Positions 1 through 11,324 of a DNA stretch of 64,000 nt are shown here, one piece after another; the first letter of the stretch is position 1; every line of letters begins with the position of its first letter. A program made the translations under genes and the position numbers. Below the pieces are notes generated by a model that saw only the letters and a list, made by a program, of their open reading frames with translations, was not told the origin of the DNA and searched no databases. Source of the stretch: Isochrysis galbana (lineage: Eukaryota; Haptophyta; Isochrysidales; Isochrysidaceae); the NCBI GenBank assembly GCA_018136815.1, contig CM030935.1, positions 1,934,388-1,998,387 of the forward strand. The letters are read 5' to 3'.

Positions 1-903
1 AAGACGCAAGCGTCGCGGGGCAGTGCGGCCAACAGCTCGGTGGTTACAACCGAGGGGCCGGCTCCCGTGTCCGCGAGAGTCTTGTTGACGCCGTCCCTCC
101 TTAGTATGATAACCTTTGCCTGAGGCAGCATAATGGCTACCCTTGGCGCGACGAGGCTTGCGACGCGAGTCCGTAGACTCGGAGGATCCATCGCAGTCCG
201 AATCGCTGGTCGACGAGGAGTTAGATGAACGTGGGCTGGAGACCGGAGACGAGGACGAGGAGGACGAAGAGGTCGGAGAGCTGTAGCGGCGGCGGCGGCG
301 GTCCTTCTTCTTGTCTTTATGAGCCTTTTTAGATTTCGATGAAGAGCGAGGGAGCGGCGGTGGCGGCGGCAAAACAACTTCGCCGCCATCGTCGGATGGA
401 GGTGGAGGCGGGCTGGCTGCCTGAACTGGAGCAGTAGGGAGTCGGCCTCGTTCGATCGCGCTGGTGACCGCGGCGAGCTGCTGTGAGAATTGTGCGGCCA
501 TAGCCTGCATGAGCTCGATATAGCGCAGCTCGACGGGGTTGAGCCCCGGTGAAGCCGAAGAAGTTGGCGGCGGGACCGTAGCAGATAGCAGACGGTGGAG
601 AAGGAGAGAGATGAAGAAGGGAGTCGGGCAGCAGGCCCGGGGCCTCCTCACACCGAGATGGCTGACTTGGAGCGACTGAGGCGACCGAGAGGCGTTCGAG
701 GGAGGCGTGATAGGGCTCGTAGGCGGCCTCCGAGTCCGATGGTAATGGTGGCGGTGCCTCGAGGCAGGCGCGAGAAGAGGGGAGGAATCCTTCCAGAGGA
801 TTTTCCTCACCCTGGTGCCTGGTGAGACTCGGGCTTGGACCTGCCTCCAACGGACTCCGGCGGCGATGGCGGAGATGATGGGGGGGGGACCGCAGAGAGA
901 TCA
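1..903 (-). mobile_element. LINE ORF1-like fragment, running off the window edge
   Basis: The minus strand is open from about 900 to the window edge. Its recognisable part starts near 543 with NPVELRYIELMQAMAAQFSQ, an amphipathic helix, then a Pro-rich linker, a Lys-rich stretch near 300, an Arg run near 275 and a long Ser/Asp region. The helix closely matches one encoded at about 47880-47990 (NPVEQHYMELMKAMAEQFSQ). There it lies between a LINE-type 5' head and a LINE 3' end, which is why I call it ORF1. Such proteins bind LINE RNA. The part upstream of 580 is Pro/Ser-rich and its reading frame is uncertain. Confidence 0.55.
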
Positions 904-979
904 GGAGGAGAGGTGAGGGAGGGCATCACCTCCCACTGCGAGGGTGGTGGTGGATGTCCGTCCGGAGAGGAGAAAGGGG

Positions 980-1085
980 TTGGGGTTGGCAAAAATATCC
1001 ACAAAATCGGACCCAAATATCCAGCAAAAATATCCGCAAAATATCCACCAAGCTACCCAAATATCCGGGAAAATATCCAGCTCTG
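980..1085 (+). repeat. Left subterminal AAATATCC array of the hAT element
   Basis: Six copies of an (A)AATATCC motif lie 10-20 bases apart between 991 and 1079. Such subterminal arrays are transposase-binding regions in known hAT elements such as Ac. That role here is inferred. Confidence 0.75.
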
Positions 1086-1289
1086 CACCATAAATAGCAC
1101 TACACGCTGTAGCTGTTGCTCCACGCTCGCGCGCGGGTGCGGCGGTTATTTGAGCTCTAGCCTGCATCCATCCTCCATATCCATACCCATACATCTACAT
1201 TTGACATTTGCAGATAATAACTGATGATTGATGATTGACGATGGACCCCATTGAAACCTCGTCACACATTGCACACCACACATCACACA

Positions 1290-1547
1290 TCACGTCTGCT
1301 GGCGTTTATTGCGATTGTATCGTATCATCACCGACGCTTGAATTTGGTCTGCAAGAGACCGTTCACGATTCGAACCAAACATGCACTGTAGCAATGAGAA
1401 CACACGTTCAGAAGCAGCCGAATTGGGACTGAGACAGAAAGCTATCCTAGCCGCCCGCGCCCACATGGGGAAGAGCTTATGATGCGAAGCCCACCTTCTG
1501 CCTCCCATGAAGTGTGCCTTGGCCCATCGCTGTGATGACTCCCTCAC
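1290..1547 (-). pseudogene. hAT transposase C-terminal dimerisation domain (fragment)
   Basis: The 85-residue open frame contains LFPMWARAARIAFCLSPNSA followed by ASERVFSLL and LADQIQASVMIRYN. This is the hallmark C-terminal dimerisation block of hAT transposases (Ser-Ala-x-Ser-Glu-Arg-x-Phe-Ser). It ends 290 bases from the element's left end. The catalytic RNase H-like core is not seen upstream, so this is a remnant of a transposase gene and not a working one. Confidence 0.85.
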
Positions 1548-1809
1548 CCAACGTCTCGTGCATGACGTGCATGCCCACCCTCAACTCTGCTGTCTCGCTC
1601 TCCGCGGCCACCCTCTCGCCCGTCGCCTCGTCCATCTCGTCGATCGCGCCTTCCTCCTCCTCCTCCTCCTCCTCCTCCTCCTCCTCCTGTTCTGCTGACT
1701 CCGACTCCTGCGTCTGCGCGTGCAAAGGAGCGGGCGCCGTCAGCTCCTCCTCCTCCTCCTCTGCCCGCTGACTCAACTGCGACCGCAACCGTTTTGAAAC
1801 TGTGAGCAA
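1477..1809 (-). CDS. Glu-rich open frame inside the hAT element
   Basis: A 110-residue frame with two long Glu runs (the longer encoded by the TCC repeat at 1653-1688), then a segment reading VGMHVMHETLGEGVITAMGQ. It overlaps the start of the dimerisation-domain frame and may be the preceding exon of the same transposase gene. It is otherwise unrecognised. Confidence 0.35.
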   Translation of the reverse strand: MLTVSKRLRSQLSQRAEEEEEELTAPAPLHAQTQESESAEQEEEEEEEEEEEEGAIDEMDEATGERVAAESETAELRVGMHVMHETLGEGVITAMGQGTLHGRQKVGFAS

Positions 1810-2285
1810 GGCAGGAGGTGGTTAGTCACACAATGAGGGGTGTGGGCGGCCACGCGCCCCATGCTCCATGTCGCACTGAATTGTGTGCTTCATGGTTGAT
1901 GCGTGAGACGGTGTTGTCGTGTTGTCGTGGTGAGTGAGGGCAGCTAGTGCGGCGCGAGCGAGCGGCCGAGCCGGCGCTTCGGCACGTCGCGCGTCGCGCG
2001 TGCGATGCTCCGCTAGGTGTGTGTGGCGTGATGGGAGTGGGCGCTGGGGACAACGGGCAGGAGCATGAGGCAGGAGGGCCTCACCTCTCCTCCGCATGGT
2101 CGTGCTCGCAGTCCGTGAGTCCGTGTCTGTCGCATCTGCAATCATCGAACACCAGTACTAAGATAATCAGCCTCATTATTAACGTATCTACCATGTCCAC
2201 TTTGTGGGACCTCGCTGGTGACCCCCAGGCGAGCTACGCGCCCCTCGGTGGTTTTGTTTTTGATCTGCGAGGGTTTTGTTTTCGC

Positions 2286-2431
2286 GTAGGCCCCCCACAC
2301 TCACCCAAATATCCACCAAGTATCCAACGCTCCCACCCAAATATCCGGAGATAGCTGGTTCGAACCACTGGTTCTGCCAAAATCAGCCCAAATATCCAGT
2401 AGATATATCCGGATATTTCTGCCAACCCCAA
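2286..2431 (+). repeat. Right subterminal AAATATCC array of the hAT element
   Basis: Copies of AAATATCC, or close variants such as AAGTATCC and ATATATCC, occur between 2306 and 2420. The last copy is inverted and forms part of the terminal inverted repeat. Confidence 0.7.
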
Positions 2432-2439
2432 GAAAGGGG

Positions 2440-3257
2440 GCAGGGCAGGCATGGTGCCCGACTCTGCAGAGGTACAGGGGACTCCCCACCCCTCATTTCG
2501 AGCGCGGGGTGCAGAGCAATTGTGCCGCCTACGCTCACGGCAAGGCATCAGTCGAAAAAACAACCGAACTTGTTGGCAGTGGTAGTGGTGCAACAGATCC
2601 TGAGGTCGCGGCCTCTTTTTGCACATGATGCGGACGTGTGCTAGGGGACGAGAGTGCTGCTTATTTGCTCCACAGCCACTTAAAAACAAATGCAGCTCGC
2701 CAAACGAGTACACCACGTGAGCAAAACGCACCTCACACACAAGCATGCATATCTGCGGGCAAACAACAAGCTCTCACCGAGCGAGTAATGCGCGAGAATA
2801 CGACACACACAAGCACGCACACCTGGTGGCAAGCAGCACGCTCATCAAGTGATATACTGGACTCCTGGAGGGACCTAAGACGTGCATCAAACAAAAAAGA
2901 AATGTGGCACGTACAGTCTTTGGCATCGCACTCGAAAATGGCGTCAACGCGCGGAAGGTTTCGTTGACAGAACCTTCTCTTTGCCTGTGGCCGTAGAAGC
3001 ATGCAAGGTGACGGTTCAGAAACTGCCCGATACTCAATGTCCACACAAATTGTGCTGAACGTCGATGTCGCCTCAACAAGAGGCAAGCTCCGATATGTTG
3101 CACCACCTCAGCGAATATATTGGTCGTAGATGAACGCGGTGGCTGCCGGAAAGGTCGCACGCTGAGCCGGTAAGCCATTGCCAAGCGATTCATGAGTGTC
3201 ACAGACGATTCCTTTTGGACGGCCATCTCACACAGTCACTGACTCACAGATGAATCA
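2440..3257. other. Flank between hAT element and PDS5 stop
   Basis: No gene was recognised in these 818 bases. The right part is downstream of the PDS5 stop codon and should hold its 3' UTR. The open frames present look like chance frames. Confidence 0.5.
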
Positions 3258-6200
3258 TCATGCAGCCAATCCCTTTGACCTCTTCCTCGGCGCTGCACCT
3301 TGGGGTGCCACGTTCTCAGAGCTAGCCTGGCTAGAAGCCGGCGACTTCTTCTGCTTGCTAGGCGACGACGCAGCAGCAGATGAGCGGCGCGCCGCACGGG
3401 CTTCTCTTTCAGCCCGATGTTGCGCCGCTTTTTCGCGAGCCCGAGCCTCGCGTTCCGCCTCCGTCGGCTGCGAGTAGCTGGATTCTTCGTCACTGTCATC
3501 CACATGCCCACTGCTACGCCGGTTGCGCTTCTTTGCGCTGTCCGTGTCGATACCAACGGGCGACGGCAATACGCGATCTGTAAGGCGTGGCGTACTCTTA
3601 AGTGCCGCTGGGCTAGCACGTCTTGCCACAAGCGCAGAAGAGCCCGCAATGCCCTTGCCGAGGTGGTCGAGGAGCTTGAAACCATCCGGTAGCATATTCG
3701 CTTCGTTGCTAGGCGCACCCGCTGGCAGCGATGCGTAGAGAAGTGGCGGCAGAGTGAGGTTGTGCGGCACAGGCCGGTGCGACCACTTCCCGCCCCTGCC
3801 GCGCATTGCAAGTATCTCACGTGCAACGTCGGCGACGGTATGAACCTGGTAAGATTCAGGAGCCACGCGATCGACGCCGCGCTTCACCATGTTTCCGACG
3901 GTGCGCAGCAGGTCAAATTCACAGGCGCCACCACTCAACACGGCACCCAAGTAAAAGTCGATACAACGCTGTATGGTGGGAAGTGAAGGATCTTCCTCAT
4001 ACTCCTCCTCGAAGTGGGTATGGTGAGCAAGGAGATGGAAGAGCCAAGGCAGCTGCACCTCGGGCATTAGGCGCGGGTCCTTGAGATGCTCTGCAGCAGC
4101 TCGCCACCGCGAGACGGCACCATTTAGCCAGCCACGCGCCAGCGCCTGATTGTTCTTGTCCGGGTCAAGAGCGCTCAATGCAAAGAGCGTAATGAAAGGC
4201 GGCGGCACACCGCACTGGCGCATCGCCAAGAAGGCCGCAGGGGCGCCTTGTTTGCCCTGCTTCTTCTCGACGCTGAACGGGCGCATGATCTCGGCAAAGA
4301 GCTTCTTGCCGTAGGCGGCACGCACATCGTCGTCCTCGTCCTCCAAGCAACCGCCTAGTTGATGCCAGCGGCGCGCCCCGATGGTCGCAAGAACCTTGTG
4401 CGTGCGCGTTCTCGCAAGCTTGAGAAGTGCGCACGAAACAGACAGTCTCAGCTGGGCCTTTTGGTGTGACGATGCGTTCGTGGCGGCACCGTAGGCGCCT
4501 TGTGCATCAATGATGGTGAGCAGCAACTCGACGAGAGACTTTGCGCGCGCGCCCTGCTCGCCCACTGCCACGAGAGCCCCATTTGCCACATCGTCCGACG
4601 TACCAGCGGCTGAGGTGGGAGTCGCATCGGTTGCCAGGAACTCATTGGCTAGAAGCTTAACGCCCAGCCGTTGTGACTCGCAGCGAGCCTCGAGAGCGGC
4701 ACCTGATGAGGCACCGACAGATTGTTCGACGATCGTGGTGCGCACCTCATCCAGAAGCTCTTCACGCTCCTCGCCCAGACTGCAAGGTGCGCGCTTGACG
4801 AGCGCGCTCAACGCAGAGATGGCGGTGTGTTGTTGAGCTCCGGACTTTCCCTTGAGCGCGGGCTTGAGCTTGCCGACCAGCGTGCCAAATGTACGCTCTC
4901 GCAGCGACGGGACAAGGAGCGACGTCGTCAGACATTGCGCTGCAGCCTTCCCCGCAGCCGGATCTTTGCCGCAACAGGTTTGGCACAACAAGGAGACGAG
5001 CTGCTTGCGCACATTGGCTGTCGTCGATGCCATTTGCACGGAGACTGCATGGATCAGTCGCATTAGCCCGCGCGCAATCGGTGCGTGAGCCACACCAAGT
5101 GAGCAGGCGCTCGCGAACAGTGTGACCAAGTTGTCACATGCCGTGGCTAGCGTTTCTGGGAAGACGTGGGTGATGTCCATGAGCAGAGCAAGCTCGGCCA
5201 CCCCGTCTCCGGCCCCAGCTGCCTCATCCTCGAGGCACTCCCCAATTCGCTGGAGCAGCGCGACGGCGATCGAGCGACAGCCAATCAGCATTGCGGGACG
5301 CGAAGCGATGGACTCAACGAGAGGCAGAGCCGAGGCCGGAAGCCGTTGGGACAGGCGGCGGCGAAGATCGTCGCGCGCCCTGACCACCTCCGCACGGGTC
5401 GAGGATGGTGAGGACAAGATCGTTAGGTTCTTGGACACCTTTTGGTCTTTGGACGCAGAGATGGCGTCCCATACCTCCTTCGCCTTGGACGGTTCTGGCA
5501 TGGTAGCGCACATTTCCAAAACAAGCTTTGCGGCCGTATCCTTCGCACAGGCATCGGCGCGTTTCTCTTTTATGGCCACTTGATTCTGAAGCCACTTCGA
5601 GAGCTGGAGTTGAGCCGACCGCTTGGCGCGCAGCAGGGAGATAAATGCCTTGCGTTGCCGCGGCTGCAAGTCGCGGTGCATGATCAGCAGCGCCTGCGCA
5701 TTCATGCGCTCCGCATCTGCCTCGGACAAGTTCGGCAGCAGCTGGTCTTGCAGCAGTTCCTCGAGCTCAAGGCGCGAATCGGCGTCGCGAGCCGCCTCGG
5801 CGCCGTAGCACTGCAGCAGTTGCTGCGGGAACCATTCAAGCCCTGGTGGTGCCTCCGCCCCACTATCACCAGTGGCTTTCAATTGCACCAGCAAACGACG
5901 CGAGTAAAGTTTGCATAAGCCGACGCGAGCAGCAGTGCGCACGTTGGGCCGCTTGTCCAGCATTCGAGAGCTCACATCGCGCAAGAGCGCGGAGAGCGGC
6001 TCCATCTGAGAGCCACATGCATCGCACACAGCGGTGACGAGCACTGAGCGGACTTTCTCCTCAGGATCCATCACTCGCTCTTTGAGCGCTGGGACCAGGC
6101 GCTCCGCGATGGACGAGTGAACGGTGACAAGCTGAACTGCATGGAGCACGGCAGCGCGCCGGACCTCGGAAGAGACGTCCTGGAACTTGCTGATGAAGGC

Positions 6201-7657
6201 CGTGAGGAGCATCGGGTACTCATGCACGACGTTGTGAGAGGCGGAGAGCTCAAAAAGCTGGGCAAGGACGTTAACACCCTTGAGGCGTGCGGATTCGTCA
6301 TCCATGTTGACCAGCTCCGTCAATTGGGGCAGAAGGTATTGGACGAGCTCGGGCGATGCGGAGGTCACCTGAAAACGAGCCAACATAGTGTCGGAACGGC
6401 CGTTGGAATCCTGTTCCACGCGAGTTCGCACATGCAAGAAGCCTACGATGGCGCACCTCAAGGACCAGCTGTGGCCATTCATCACGAAGGTCCGACTCAA
6501 TGACTGGTACCACCGCCGATGGAAGGCAGGATTGCAGAAAATGGTAGAGCGGGTCGTGCAGCTCTGTGGTACACCGTTGGAGGACACGACGGGCTAGAGC
6601 ATACGCCGCCGGCTTCTCAGTCTTGGCAGGCTCCACTAAGTTCTCGAGAATGGCGTCAATAATCGGCTGAGAGATGATGTCCAGATCCTCGAGCATCGAG
6701 ACCAAAATGTCTGTTAGATGGTCCTACAACAAGGGGATCGCGAGCGCGAATGAGCTGCGAGGAGCCTGGCACCCAACGCTCTAAGGCGACACCAGCGTAT
6801 GCCCGCACCTCAACGCGGATTGAATGGTCTTTCGAAGCGGAGCTGAAGAGAACCTCAAAGAGCGAACGGATGAGATCGTCGCACTTAAGATCGATCATGA
6901 GTACAAACGACTTGACCATCGCCAACCGCTCCAAAAGGTAGTAATATCGGACATAGGAGGGTCCATGCGGGTCGCGAATGCCCGCGAGCTGTGACACAAA
7001 GAGCTCAAACACGACCTGAGCATAGCAGGTGAATACATCAGTTCGTCTCAGTGGGGCATCTTCGCTGCATGCACCAACAGCTCCTCACTATCGTCGGCGG
7101 GCCCTGGGGCGCGGGAGGTCTTGACCTCGAAGGTCTTAAGCTCGATCGAGCTCACCTTTAACTGCTCTCGTGAGAAAGGGGTGTCCGGGGCGTAGATCCG
7201 TAGCACATCCGAGAGACAGCACGCAGTCAGCAGTCTGCGAGCGGGAGGTGCGCGTTTTGATGAGAGGAGCAAGGTTCTATGCGTAGGTATTTGCACTCGG
7301 ATACTCGTCGCGCACCTGACGGCCGGATCTTTGTGACGAACAAGCTTGTTGTGCCCGAGCGCTTCTGCACACGACTGGAGAATGCCATGCTCCTCTGTCT
7401 GCTCGATGTTTGTGAGCTCCTCGGTGAGTGTCTGCGGTAGGTGTCGGGACAGACGGGGCATGGACGCTTCGGGTCGTGCACGTGACCCGGAGGAGGGCCC
7501 ATGAGCCCTGATTCTCTGACGGGAGGGGCACTGCGCGCAGAGCGGCTGCTGGTTTCCATCTCAGGGGCTACACCTGCAGGTGCTTGATGAGCGCACTGCC
7601 CTTGGCGCTGAGCAGCTCGTCGCCCGTGACGGAAGGCGCGTCGGCCTCCGCCGCCAT
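3258..7657 (-). CDS. PDS5: Sister chromatid cohesion protein PDS5
   Basis: PDS5 is a HEAT-repeat protein that binds the cohesin ring and controls its loading, release and acetylation in the nucleus. Six exons fit: 7657-7574, 7431-7316, 7234-7156, 7015-6809, 6723-6457 and 6368-3258, giving about 1287 residues, a normal length for the family. The start is MAAEADAPSVTGDELLSAKG. Family landmarks follow in order: CCLSDVLRIYAPDTPFS, then VFELFVSQLAGI, then YYLLERLAMVKSF, then HEAT repeats such as RVMDPEEKVRSVLVTAVCDA. Exon joints 4/5 and 5/6 were chosen because they restore the same spacing as animal PDS5. The last 110 residues are disordered, with Ser-Asp-Glu and Lys/Arg clusters and an Arg-rich helix. 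It is divergent from the MBD-like gene at 8521. Confidence 0.93.
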
Positions 7658-8520
7658 CCTCCGCCTGCTCACTCGCAGAGGCTCCCTTCGCCTGGGTGTG
7701 CGGCTCTCTCTCCTCCTCGGAGGGAGAGAAGAAGGAGACGCTGGCCGGTGGAGCTGTGTATGGCAGCGGCTCCACGGCGAGGTGTCGGTGGGTAGGCGAG
7801 TAAGAGAGAAGAACGGCGTGAAAGAGAGAAGAAACTCACACGAAAGGTGAGGCAGGTGGCGAGGAAGGGGGGGCGGGGAGGAGGCGGCGCGCCGGGGGGG
7901 GAAGAGAGAGCGAAAAAAAAAAGGCGTGGCCGGCCAGTGCCGTTTTGGCGGGAAGCTCGTCTCTCCTCTCTCCTCCCTTCTCGCCCCCCCCCCCCCCCTT
8001 CCCCTCTCTTCTCCTCGCTTTTTCTCTCCTAGCTTTCTTTCCCTTCATTCTGCTGTCCTCGTTCTCCGACACTACTCTAATCATATTGTAAGAACACACG
8101 TATTGTATGAGGAGAACTCAAAGAGTGGAGGGCCGACCGAGACGAAGGCATGGGAGAGAAGGTGCCTGGACAGATTTCATCAGATCATCGATGCTAGGTG
8201 AAGAAGTGGGCGGGGTGGGGGGGTAAGGGAGAAGACGTAAAGAAAGGGAAAGAGAAGAGAAGAGAGAGAGGGCAAGCGCGCACTACAGGGGGCTGGAGAG
8301 GAAGAGAGCGGGGCGCGGGGGGTGGGAGAGGAGGGAGCGAGAGCGCGGGAGAAGTGCCCCAACCCCTTACTATAAGTTATCCAGAGGAGCTCGAGTACGC
8401 AGAGGAGGGAGGGGTCGTGTAGAGTGCACTGCACACGGCACACGAGGGCGGGAGGTGGGGGTGGGGGGTGCGAGGGAGAGGGAGAAGAGAGAAGAGAGAA
8501 GAGAGGAGAGTGGCAGGACG
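7658..8520. promoter_or_regulatory. Shared upstream region of PDS5 and the PCNA-motif gene
   Basis: These 863 bases separate two divergent start codons. They hold purine-rich tracts on the plus strand (7855-7920, 8200-8520), a C run at 7987-7998, and no clear TATA box. Both genes probably start transcription here. Confidence 0.5.
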
Positions 8521-10066
8521 ATGTGCAAGGAGAAGCGACACGGCGAGTCTGTCAAGAAGAAGCGGGCCGCACCCGACCCGAAGGACAGCTGGGACTCGAG
8601 TGATACAGAGCCCGAGAAGCTCAAGAAGAAGACGCCAAGGCAACAGCAGCTCTCAATGTTCTTCGGGGCGCATGAGCCATCGGTCCCAGGAAAAGAGAGT
8701 ACAGATGCAGGCGCGCCGTCAGCAGAGGACCGGACGGCCGAAACAGCAGCGACCGTCGTCACAAGCGATGACGATTCAGATGCCTCGAATGATTTCGACT
8801 TTGACCTCCCTCAGCAGGCGTCGGATGGAGCGCAGATGGCTGGCAAGGCCTCAGAGGGAAAAGCCAATGTTCAGTCCAACGTTCACTCAACAGAATCACA
8901 GCTTCTTCCAGGATGGGTAAGCCCAGCTGATCATCGTAGTCATGCCCCCAACTCAGACACCTGTAACCAAATGCACAATGTTTGCTTGGCTCTTCCTCCC
9001 TGACGATCCTGCCTTCCGGGCCCTCTCTCTGTAGACCTTGGAGAGAAAGGTAGTTTCCCACTCAGGGAGGGAATATCTCAAGTACATTGGACCAAACGGC
9101 GTGACAGCGCAGTCGGTCAATGACATGTACAAAAAGGCAGGTCTGCATGTGAGGTCTACCGGTGAGACGCATTCATTGAGTGATAGACGTGCCAGAGAAA
9201 ATCCGGATTCGAAGCGCCATGGTGGGGAGAAAGCAGCATCGACAGCGGCTGACAGTGCGGCCGAATCGGACGATTCGGATGCCTCGCAAGGATTCGAGTT
9301 TGATCTTCCCCAGCGGGCGGCGGATAGGGCGCGGCATGCTCCAAAGGCCTCGGGTGGGGGGCACCTCGCCAAGGATCAGGGGAATCTAGCCGCAATCGAA
9401 CGAAAACTCGTCCCGGGATGGGTGAGTCCGCCCCCCCCTCCCCGGCCCTAAACTTCACTGAGCCATTTTCTACCAATCGTACTCCTGCGACGTGCGCTGC
9501 TTATACCTGTCTTCTGACGAACTTAGCTGCGCTGCCCAATGTAGAACGTGGTGAGAAGGGTAACCGACTCGGGGAGAACCTACTTGAAGTTCACTGGTCC
9601 GAATGGCGAAAGCGCTCAGTCGGTCAAGGACATGTATGCCAGGGCAAAGTACGTGTTCACTGCACCTGACAGCAGCGACGATGATGTCGAAGACTTCGTC
9701 GAAAAGCCGCCCAAGAAAGGCACTCTGCACCATGCGTGGGGTAAACCTGCCCCGCCGTCCGAGTGGAGGGAGAAACCGCGGGTGGCGATCGTGGCTGAAG
9801 CAACGGCACGAGCGGAATCTAGACAGCCCAAGTCTTCCGGGAGTTCCACTCAAAAAGGGCATGGCTCGTCTCAAGCTGATACGAACCAAAAGTGCGTCAC
9901 AAACACCGACTTACTTAGCAAGCTGTTGGAGGGAAACGAACAGCGAAAGGAAGAACGCCGGGTTTCGAAGGAGCGGATTGTAGGGGACGTAGAGCAGCTT
10001 ATGGACAACGGCGTACGCATTAACCCAGAGCTTCGCAAAATGTTCGCACCCGATGTGGGAGCATGA
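8521..10066 (+). CDS. Nuclear protein with PIP box and two MBD-like modules
   Basis: Three exons (8521-8916, 9035-9421, 9545-10066) give 434 residues. Residues 41-48, QQQLSMFF, fit the PCNA-interacting motif QxxLxxFF exactly and follow a Lys-rich stretch, as in many replication-fork proteins. Two similar modules follow. Each has an acidic SDxSDAS run, then F-D/E-FDLPQ, a linker, and a domain starting LxPGW and continuing with SGRxYLKxxGPNGxxAQSVxDMY. The domain resembles the methyl-CpG-binding (MBD/TAM) fold family, though the assignment is tentative. Both modules carry a phase-0 intron at the same place, right after PGW, so the segment was duplicated with its intron. The tail is charged. A role linking DNA methylation or chromatin to replication is inferred. 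Confidence 0.75.
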
Positions 10067-11324
10067 GGCATCGAGGCACGCTCGAAGGGCGGTCCTTTGA
10101 TATCGCCACAGGCCCGTCATGAACAACGAGTCGCCAATTTTTTGGTGACTACTACATATGCTTCCGTCTATCGATTTCACGCAAGTCGCTGTCTTCAAAT
10201 AGCTGTCTGAGGCTTGCATAGTGCCAAGGCTTGGCTTATAGGACGGCGTCACAGGAGTCGAAGTCTAAGTCAATCCTTTGTTTGGATGTCGGCAAGGAGC
10301 ACCACGTGCGGACAATTCGCAATTGGTGTGGCGGAAGTCTTTTGCAGTCGGAGCAGTTCTTGCTTGTTTGATGAGACGTCTGGTGTTCATGCAATGTGCC
10401 GTTCAGTCGGCTATAGCTGCAGCGCATGGCTGAAATAGAAATAAAGCCTTTTAAAATTCTCGCCTCGCGTGTGGCTTGTGGCCTTAGACCTCTAGTTGGT
10501 AGCCACGCCCCAACAAGGGCGCGAGCCACCAATACCAATACCGCGGCCGAGTTGGACCGTTTGCCACCCAAAGGGGCTCCTAAGTGGCTTCAAGCCATCG
10601 ACACCTGTGCGCCGCCGCTCGGACTCGGGCTATCCCTTCGTTCGGCACCCACCACTCCGCTTGTGGTGACGTGGTGACGGCCAAATCCCGTCGGCGGCTC
10701 ATTCGGGAGCTAGCTAGGTTAGGTATTAGTAGCGTAGTAGCGCCGGTCGCCGGGGAGCGCTGGAGGTCGAATAAAACTTTTTTCGCGGCTCCTTCTCCTT
10801 CGGGAGCTAGGGTGGGGAGGTTCTGGGGGGACGCGGTGCGTGGAGGTGGAATGAAACGTTTGGAAACTCATTCGGGAGCGAGCGCTAGGTGAAGAGGAAG
10901 TTGGCAAGTTAGCGGGGGGGCGCGGTGCGGTGCGTGGAGGTCGAATAAAACTTTTGACTTTTGTTTGGCGTCACTCGTTTGAGAGCTAATAATAATAAAA
11001 CAAAAAAAAACCTTTTAATATTCTCGCCACGCGCGCGGCTATGTAGCTGTCTATCGTAGCCACGCCCGTTTCCCTTCCTTTCCCTCACTTCCCGCCTCGC
11101 GGCAACTCCCCTCGTGCTCTACTTAGGGGCCCAGGTTGTGGGGGGGGTTGGGTAGGGCGGGGGTGCACCGGCCCCTAGTGGTCTGTCCTCGCCTTCCTCC
11201 TGTGCCTCTAGGTGGCCCGTTTCTCCCTGCGTCGGTGTGAGTGGATGATTGTTGCTGCGTCTCCTTTGTTTTCATCGCCCATCTCTTTTTGGGGTGTTTT
11301 CTAGGAGGGAGATGCGCCTCAACC
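10067..11324. repeat. Repeat-rich stretch with diverged tandem units
   Basis: No gene was seen. Units with TGGAGGTCGAATAAAAC or a close variant start at 10761, 10841 and 10935, so they form an 80-94 base diverged tandem. Two copies of a motif CTTTTAAxATTCTCGCCxCGCG occur near 10448 and 11011, and a related one lies at 38255-38320. The part from about 11100 to 11324 is the 3' UTR of the adjacent minus-strand LINE. Confidence 0.5.

Larger units (their letters stand above)
980..2431 (-). mobile_element. hAT DNA transposon with intact ends and 8-base target duplication
   Basis: Both ends carry a 21-base terminal inverted repeat with one mismatch. The left copy is 980-1000, starting TTGGGGTTGGCA and ending AATATCC; the right copy is 2411-2431, the reverse complement. 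It is flanked by GAAAGGGG at 972-979 and 2432-2439, a perfect 8-base target duplication as hAT elements make. Inside, the minus strand encodes a hAT C-terminal dimerisation domain (1290-1547). At 1452 bases it is too short for a whole hAT transposase (usually 600 residues or more), so it looks like an internally deleted copy that still has the sites needed for mobilisation in trans. It sits next to the LINE ORF1 fragment. Confidence 0.9.

Noticed and set aside
1-560. Possible LTR-type gag for the NPVE helix protein
   Set aside because: The related copy at 47880 sits between a LINE head and a LINE 3' end with a T tail, and no LTRs were seen, so LINE ORF1 is the better reading.
980-1085. AT-rich repeat array as a CRISPR or satellite
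   Set aside because: Spacing is irregular, the units are 7-8 bases and the array lies at a transposon end; no CRISPR arrays were seen in the window.
2340-2375. GGTTCGAACC as a tRNA T-arm
   Set aside because: No matching acceptor or anticodon arms; it is inside the hAT element. No tRNA or rRNA gene was recognised anywhere in the window.
3258-6368. First thought: condensin HEAT subunit
   Set aside because: The upstream exons carry PDS5-specific motifs (SDVLRIYAPD, ELFVSQL), and spacing matches PDS5 through two exon joints.
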